Shown here: positions 59,737 through 64,000 of the stretch, piece by piece
How the letters are laid out: every line of letters starts with the position of its first letter
Position numbering within the stretch: the first letter of the stretch is position 1
Assembly: GCF_026262505.1 (NCBI RefSeq)
Contig: NC_067203.1
Location: 4,402,001 to 4,466,000 of the forward strand
Length of the DNA: 64,000 nucleotides
Source: Trichomonas vaginalis G3
Lineage: Eukaryota > Parabasalia > Trichomonadida > Trichomonadidae
Direction: 5' to 3'
Made by a program: the position numbers and the translations under genes
The notes under the pieces: model-generated
The model's input: the letters and a program-made list of their open reading frames with translations, nothing else
What the model was told of the DNA's origin: nothing
Database searches by the model: none

Positions 59737-61376
59737 TTAAACATTTCTATTCATCAATATTTCATCATATGAACTTCTATACTGTGATGGTGTACCTGTT
59801 GGATGATATTTCAAACCTTCATCCGGTGTCCATGTCCAATATGTTGTCCTAGTAAACCAAACCTGAGGAGGATTTGTCACCTTTGAACAGTAAGTGTCAT
59901 TTTCACCCTGAATGATTGGATAAGCTTTCACTTGTACTGTAACTTGTGAGTTGAAAGTTTCTAATCCATCAAAGAATATACCCGCTCCATTACGTTGAAC
60001 TGGAATAGTGCATAAGAATGAAGTTTGGTCTTTCCATGTTCTAGCTAATGGCGTGCCATCATCTGCATTCAGTGGTCTAGTTAATGAGTCCTCGTATTCT
60101 TCTGTGCATTCATTCACTCCATCTAAATCAGAAGCTTGAAGCATACGTGTAAAGAATATGTCACCCACTGTGGTCATCGCTTGATCGGGGAAGTTTCTGG
60201 AATCTATAGTGACCTGAAGACCTCGAAGCATTGGATTTTCTAAAACTGTTCTTTGCATTGCATTCTTTGGAAATGTTAACACAACATCTGTAACATTATG
60301 AAGAGCGTATGAGAAATCTGAGCTAATACCTTCAGGAGTGATGCAACCTCCATTTAGTGAACGAACGTCAATATGTTGAGCTGGAATCATGAATGGATCT
60401 TCCTTACTGAATAAACGTGGTATTGCTTTAACTGATTCTTCAATTAAACCGTATCCTGGTGTAATACATTTATCCTCTAAAACTTCCATCTTTGTGCATG
60501 AAATAATAACGTCATCAACTGTTGCGTCAGCAGATGTAGCGGCTAAGCTTGTAATTAATTTGGTAGGAAGTCCGATTTGTTGGAATTTGCGATCATATTT
60601 ATAAACATGATTCATAATCTTTTCATAATTTTCATCAGTTATCTTTTCATAAACGTAATTTTGTAAATCAGCAACTCTTAACGGGTCAACCTGACAAAAT
60701 ACTAAAGTATCCCTGAAAACATAATATTTAAAATGATATCACCAAATGATTTAGGATAATCATCGAACGCCTGAAATGCTAACAAATCATTTACCGGAAT
60801 AATCATATCAAAAGTGATATCAACTTCTTCATTTGCTTTCTTGAAAACTTCTGAAGGGTCAATATATTTTCCACATACTGAGTTATCATATTTTTGAACA
60901 TTATTATATAACGAATGAACAAACTTTTTAACTTTCCTTTCTGATTTCGGTTTATATGTTGCAAATGCGAAAGATTCACGGGCGCAATCCATCTGAAGAT
61001 AACCAGCATCACCTCTTTCGGTTTCTACTTCTAATTGTTTAAAGCTTTGATTTGATGATTTGTAACCAACGAATAAACGCATACATTTAAAAGCGGCATC
61101 ACATGTGAAAGCTTTATTTGAAACTAGAGTTGCTTTAACTTTGCGTTTAATATATGTGTCACCTAATTGGTTCACATCATGAGCTGGATTTGTAATTCTT
61201 AAATGAGTTTGTTTATCATCAAAATATGGAGTATCAGAGTCATAGCATGAACTTTCAAGTTCTCTATAATATCTTCTACCGTCATTCTTTGCAAATATTT
61301 CATTTATCTTTTCGAATGAATGAAACACATTTCCATTAATCGGTTTGGTGTTTGGCACCAATATAGTTAGTCGTCA
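59737..61376 (-). pseudogene. Major capsid protein (double jelly-roll type) of Polinton 2, broken
   Basis: Two adjacent open parts on the same strand (59737-60615 and 60702-61361) with beta-rich capsid-like sequence: RITNPAHDVNQLGDTYIKRK, CMRLFVGYKSSNQSFKQLEV and, in the other part, FLCTIPVQRNGAGIFFDGLE. Total length near 520 codons fits the family and the location directly before the ATPase is that of Polinton capsid genes. Leader TTTTTTATTTATTAATAA is present. The gene is broken. Confidence 0.65.
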
Positions 61377-61446
61377 TTTATTAATAAATAAAAAATCAAA
61401 ATTAAAATATGAAAATGAATTTTTAATTTTAATGAAATAATCAACT

Positions 61447-61653
61447 ATGGCTGCAGGATTCTTTAAAAAATTATGGGATAAAGTAAAAAGAGGAGCGAGT
61501 AAAGTTTGGGAAACAATGAAGAAAGGAGCAAATTGGATATTTAAGAATAAAGAAGCAATTAGTGACGTTGCTGAATCAATAACACCAAAAGCTGCCCCAA
61601 TAAGAGAAATAAATAAAGGAGAAAAAGTTTATCAAAGACTCAACCGATACTAA
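61447..61653 (+). CDS. Small amphipathic capsid-type peptide, copy A (68 aa)
   Basis: ATG 61447, MAAGFFKKLWDKVKRGASKV. The first 35 residues form a strongly amphipathic, basic, aromatic helix (GFFKKLWD, KVWETMKKGANWIF) of the type that binds or disrupts membranes; the rest is a short basic tail. Copy B at 61683-61919 starts with the same 11 residues on the other strand, converging with a 29-bp gap. The pair recalls small membrane-active minor capsid proteins (adenovirus pVI type), but this is inference. Confidence 0.6.
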   Translation: MAAGFFKKLWDKVKRGASKVWETMKKGANWIFKNKEAISDVAESITPKAAPIREINKGEKVYQRLNRY

Positions 61654-61682
61654 GATAAAAATAATATTTATTTATTTTTCCA

Positions 61683-61919
61683 CTATCTACCTCCTATTTT
61701 ATTAAGTATTCCTTCAGCAATTCCACCAATTGCGTTACCTGCTTGTGCTCCCATCGCCGGATTACCTGCTTTAGTACCTAATACTCCACCTATGATAGTT
61801 CCTGCCGTTTTCGCTACTGGTGCCAAAAAGTTTGCAATGGGTTTAATAATCTTTTGATGAACCCAACCCGCAGCTTTCTTAATTCCATCCCATAATTTTT
61901 TAAAGAATCCTGCAGCCAT
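61683..61919 (-). CDS. Small amphipathic, Gly/Ala-rich capsid-type peptide, copy B (78 aa)
   Basis: ATG at 61919 (complement), MAAGFFKKLWDGIKKAAGWV, then a hydrophobic Gly/Ala stretch (VAKTAGTIIGGVLGTKAGNP, GAQAGNAIGGIAEGILNKIG). An amphipathic N-terminal helix with a glycine-zipper-like hydrophobic tail suggests membrane association or insertion. It shares its N-terminus with the convergent copy A and lies just upstream of the capsid genes' start. Confidence 0.65.
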   Translation of the reverse strand: MAAGFFKKLWDGIKKAAGWVHQKIIKPIANFLAPVAKTAGTIIGGVLGTKAGNPAMGAQAGNAIGGIAEGILNKIGGR

Positions 61920-62007
61920 TTCTGATTTAATATTAATTAAAAAATATATTTCATCACTTATATTCTAATTTTTATTTAATGATAAATGAAACCAATTTTA
62001 AAAAATA

Positions 62008-62331
62008 AATGAAAGTGAAAATGTTCAACAAAAAATAAACGTTGTTAAACCAATTACTGAAATAAAAAATTTTTCATCTGTTGAAGAATTTAATGACTAT
62101 TATGCCAATAATAAAAAATTATTTGAAGAATTGACAACATGTAAATTGAATAAAATGTTTAAAGTTGATGGATTCAAAATTTCAAAAATAAAAGGAGTGG
62201 TTAGTTTGAAATCTATTCCTCAATCAAGAATCACCTCATTAATGAAAATAGATGATTTAACAAAAAGAATAGAAATTATTGAAGAGCGAATAAATCAAAT
62301 TATTGATATCATAAATTCAAATAATCATTAG
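62008..62331 (+). pseudogene. Polinton 2 terminal small gene, fragment
   Basis: Open coding-like frame with no ATG at its start: VVKPITEIKNFSSVEEFNDY, CKLNKMFKVDGFKISKIKGV, MKIDDLTKRIEIIEERINQI. The last part recurs in inverted position at the left end of the element (41566-41655), so it belongs to the terminal inverted region. Role unknown. Confidence 0.5.
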
Positions 62332-62395
62332 TTTCTAATTTCTTTTTCTCATTTATGAGGTCTTTGATTATGACATCATTGATTCCATTCATGAT

Positions 62396-62503
62396 TTAAA
62401 CAATTCTATAATATTGCTTCCCTTTAAATCTTTGAATATAAATGATAACACCATCCTCTAAAATTCGATAATCTATTTTATCTGGTTTTACTTGTTGGGT
62501 CAT
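62396..62503 (-). CDS. Very small protein (35 aa)
   Basis: ATG at 62503 (complement), preceded by the leader TTTATTTATTCTTACATAA, the clearest copy of that motif. MTQQVKPDKIDYRILEDGVI is followed by IYIQRFKGKQYYRIV, an all-beta-looking peptide. Small size makes it uncertain, but the promoter motif supports it. Confidence 0.35.
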   Translation of the reverse strand: MTQQVKPDKIDYRILEDGVIIYIQRFKGKQYYRIV

Positions 62504-62540
62504 TTATGTAAGAATAAATAAATAAATTATTTTAAAATTA

Positions 62541-63105
62541 ATATGTTAAAATAATGATACAAAATCGTTCAATATTGTATGAATTCCACCATATTTGGAA
62601 TCTATGCAAAAAATAGAATCTTTCTACCGATTTAGAATTTAAATATCCCCATAAGTTATATATTAATTTAATAAATTATATTATCATTTATAATAAAATT
62701 TTTCGAAATGCAGATAAATTTTAACATGTTCGAAATGAAACTATTATAAAATATATTCTTTTTATTAATGGTAATATAGGAATTGTAGGAATAAAAACTT
62801 TTTATAAATTATTCATAAATTTTTAAAATCGGTTTCATACAAAATAAAAATAAATTTTCATAAATGTAAGACATGAATTTTTAAAGTTTATTTTTTTTAT
62901 TTCATTATGTTTGGGCTGAGTGTAAATGTCTTACAATTTTGAAAATTTTTTAAATCTTGATTTATTCAAAAACGTAAGAATAAAAACCGTAAGAATCATA
63001 CATTTTTTACTTCATATGTTAAAATAAATGATACAAAATCGTTCTATATTGTATGAATTCTTACGTTTACAAAAAAAGTCACACAACCCGTCCATATATA
63101 CTACT
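62541..63105 (-). repeat. Right inverted terminal region of Polinton 2, with internal duplication
   Basis: Includes the block 62655-62830 that pairs with 41230-41385 and the outer block 63040-63105 that pairs with 41147-41210. A 45-bp direct repeat (ATATGTTAAAATAA, then GATACAAAATCGTTC and ATTGTATGAATTC) occurs at about 62541-62585 and 63017-63061, 476 bp apart, and makes this end longer than the left one. Confidence 0.75.
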
Positions 63106-63138
63106 TTTATCATTGTTTTATTGGATTATCTTTCTTTT

Positions 63139-63249
63139 CATATTTATCATTGTTTTATGGCACTCTCTTTCATTTCATATTTATCATTGTTTTATGGCAC
63201 TCTCTTTCATTTCATATTTATCATTGTTTTTATTGGATTCTCTTTATAT
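63139..63249 (+). repeat. Three tandem 37-bp repeats
   Basis: CATATTTATCATTGTTTTAT starts at 63139, 63176 and 63213, exactly 37 bp apart. Further looser copies occur near 63394 and 63470 between ankyrin fragments. Confidence 0.8.
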
Positions 63250-63289
63250 TTATATTTGTCAATGTTTTATGAAATTATTTCGATATTAA

Positions 63290-63674
63290 TCATTGCCCTC
63301 TTACTATTGCAATCAAAGGGAATTCAATAGAAATTGTCCAATTCCTAGTTGATCATGGTGCAGATGTTAACATGAAACTTATTCACGTTCTTTTCATATT
63401 TATCATTGTTTTATGAAATTCTCTTTCTTTTCATATCTATCATTGTTTGATGGCTTTCTTTTTCTTTTCATATTTATCATTGGTTTATGAAATTCTTTCG
63501 ATATTAATAGATGCCCTCTTAGTATTGCCATTATAAATAAAGCAACAAATATTATCAATTTCTTAGTTGAACATGGTGCCACAGAAGTATTTCCACCCAA
63601 AAAAGATACGATTTCTAATTTATCGGATACAGTCAAAGAAAAACCAGATTTAGGATCTCTGTTCATTTTCTAAA
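63290..63674 (+). pseudogene. Ankyrin-repeat gene remnant
   Basis: Two plus-strand fragments match the ankyrin pattern: CPLTIAIKGNSIEIVQFLVD with HGADVNMK (about 63295-63375), and CPLSIAIINKATNIINFLVE with HGAT (about 63505-63590), the latter continuing to a stop near 63672. They are separated by the TTTATCATTG repeat sequence and are in different contexts with no complete gene, so this is a decayed or rearranged member of the large trichomonad ankyrin family. Lies just outside the right end of the second Polinton. Confidence 0.6.
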
Positions 63675-64000
63675 CTATTCAAAAATCTGACATACTCAAA
63701 AATGTTACTAAGAATATAATAAATATTCATTATTACAAAATTCAGCCCTTTTTATTTCAGAACTAGTTTACGTTATAATTCAAAAAAAAAACTCTAGTAT
63801 TAAGGTTATTATATTGAGAATTAGAATCTGGATATACCTTATTAGAACTCGAATGTATGGTATATGCAAATTTTTATTCTTAGCTTCAATGTCCAAACCG
63901 TATTTTAAGTGTTCGCCACGATGTTTTAGAAGTCTCCCTTTCCACTTCGTTGCCGGTTTCTTTCTTCATGATTCCTTCTCCCCTTACAGTCCTCAATTCA
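63675..64000. other. Intergenic or edge region
   Basis: AT-rich up to about 63850, then GC-richer up to the window edge (CTTCGTTGCCGGTTTCTTTC). A short complement-strand frame (MKKETGNEVERETSKTSWRT) is present but too short to call. Nothing firm recognised. Confidence 0.3.

Larger units (their letters stand above)
41147..63105. mobile_element. Polinton/Maverick element 2, nearly full length (about 22 kb)
   Basis: Inverted ends AGTAGTATAT... (41147) and its complement ending at 63105, with TGTGTGACTTTTTTTGTAA shared close to each end. Inside are the Polinton hallmark genes: protein-primed DNA polymerase B, retroviral-type integrase, FtsK/HerA packaging ATPase, double-jelly-roll-type capsid protein and small amphipathic peptides, plus an accessory block at 48600-56000. 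Left-half core genes run on the plus strand, right-half structural genes on the minus strand. About ten or more breaks are scattered through the coding regions, so it is a fossil, though several genes still read through. Size fits the 15-25 kb Maverick range. A 6-bp target duplication was not clear (CTTCTC and TTTATC). Confidence 0.9.

Noticed and set aside
41232-62829. Placing the Polinton 2 ends at the inner matching blocks with CATAC as the target duplication
   Set aside because: Inverted similarity continues outward to 41147 and 63105, so the inner blocks are not the true ends.

Overview
The window looks like nuclear DNA of a trichomonad, most likely Trichomonas vaginalis or a close relative. 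It is AT-rich, host genes appear intronless, and 5' leaders are very short with TCA-type initiator (Inr) motifs 8-60 nt before the ATG (for example before 9945, 24946, 25245 and 40052). It also carries BspA-like leucine-rich-repeat genes, mariner and Mutator-like transposons, and two Polinton/Maverick elements. All functional calls come from reading motifs by eye; no database search was run.

Layout. (1) 1-9383: right-hand part of a first Polinton, cut by the window edge and broken in several genes. It holds a packaging ATPase start, a primase-helicase remnant, capsid genes and one long, apparently whole coiled-coil gene. (2) 9384-28752: a host block with a coiled-coil protein, a SNF2/bromodomain chromatin remodeller, a 0.9-kb near-perfect palindrome, a small coiled-coil protein, a STE-type kinase with a helical-repeat tail, a giant HEAT-repeat protein (HEATR5/Laa1-like guess), a Cys/His-rich protein, a single-pass membrane protein with a duplicated promoter, a TTAA-flanked non-autonomous transposon and guanylate kinase. 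(3) 28753-39545: a 10.8-kb nest of DNA transposons. An integrase-type transposon with 1.1-1.3 kb inverted ends contains a MULE (which contains a whole-looking mariner) and a second integrase-type transposon (which contains a hairpin-rich non-autonomous element). (4) 39561-41158: a BspA-like LRR gene whose 3' end runs into the next element. (5) 41147-63105: a second, nearly full-length Polinton of about 22 kb, with about ten or more broken reading frames. (6) 63106-64000: remnants of an ankyrin-repeat gene.

The second Polinton is the richest part. It carries the usual set (protein-primed DNA polymerase B, retroviral-type integrase, packaging ATPase, major capsid protein, small amphipathic capsid-type peptides). 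In its middle lies an accessory block: a KilA-N/T5orf172 protein, an apparently whole primase-polymerase/SF3 helicase gene lying between large inverted arrays of a 28-bp core repeat, a 314-residue unknown protein, and a phage-like fibre with a collar-like tip domain. Genes of this block are bordered by copies of a GAGGTGAGATCTCACCTC palindrome. This block, and the arrays of four hairpins in the nested transposons, are the best candidates for something not previously described.
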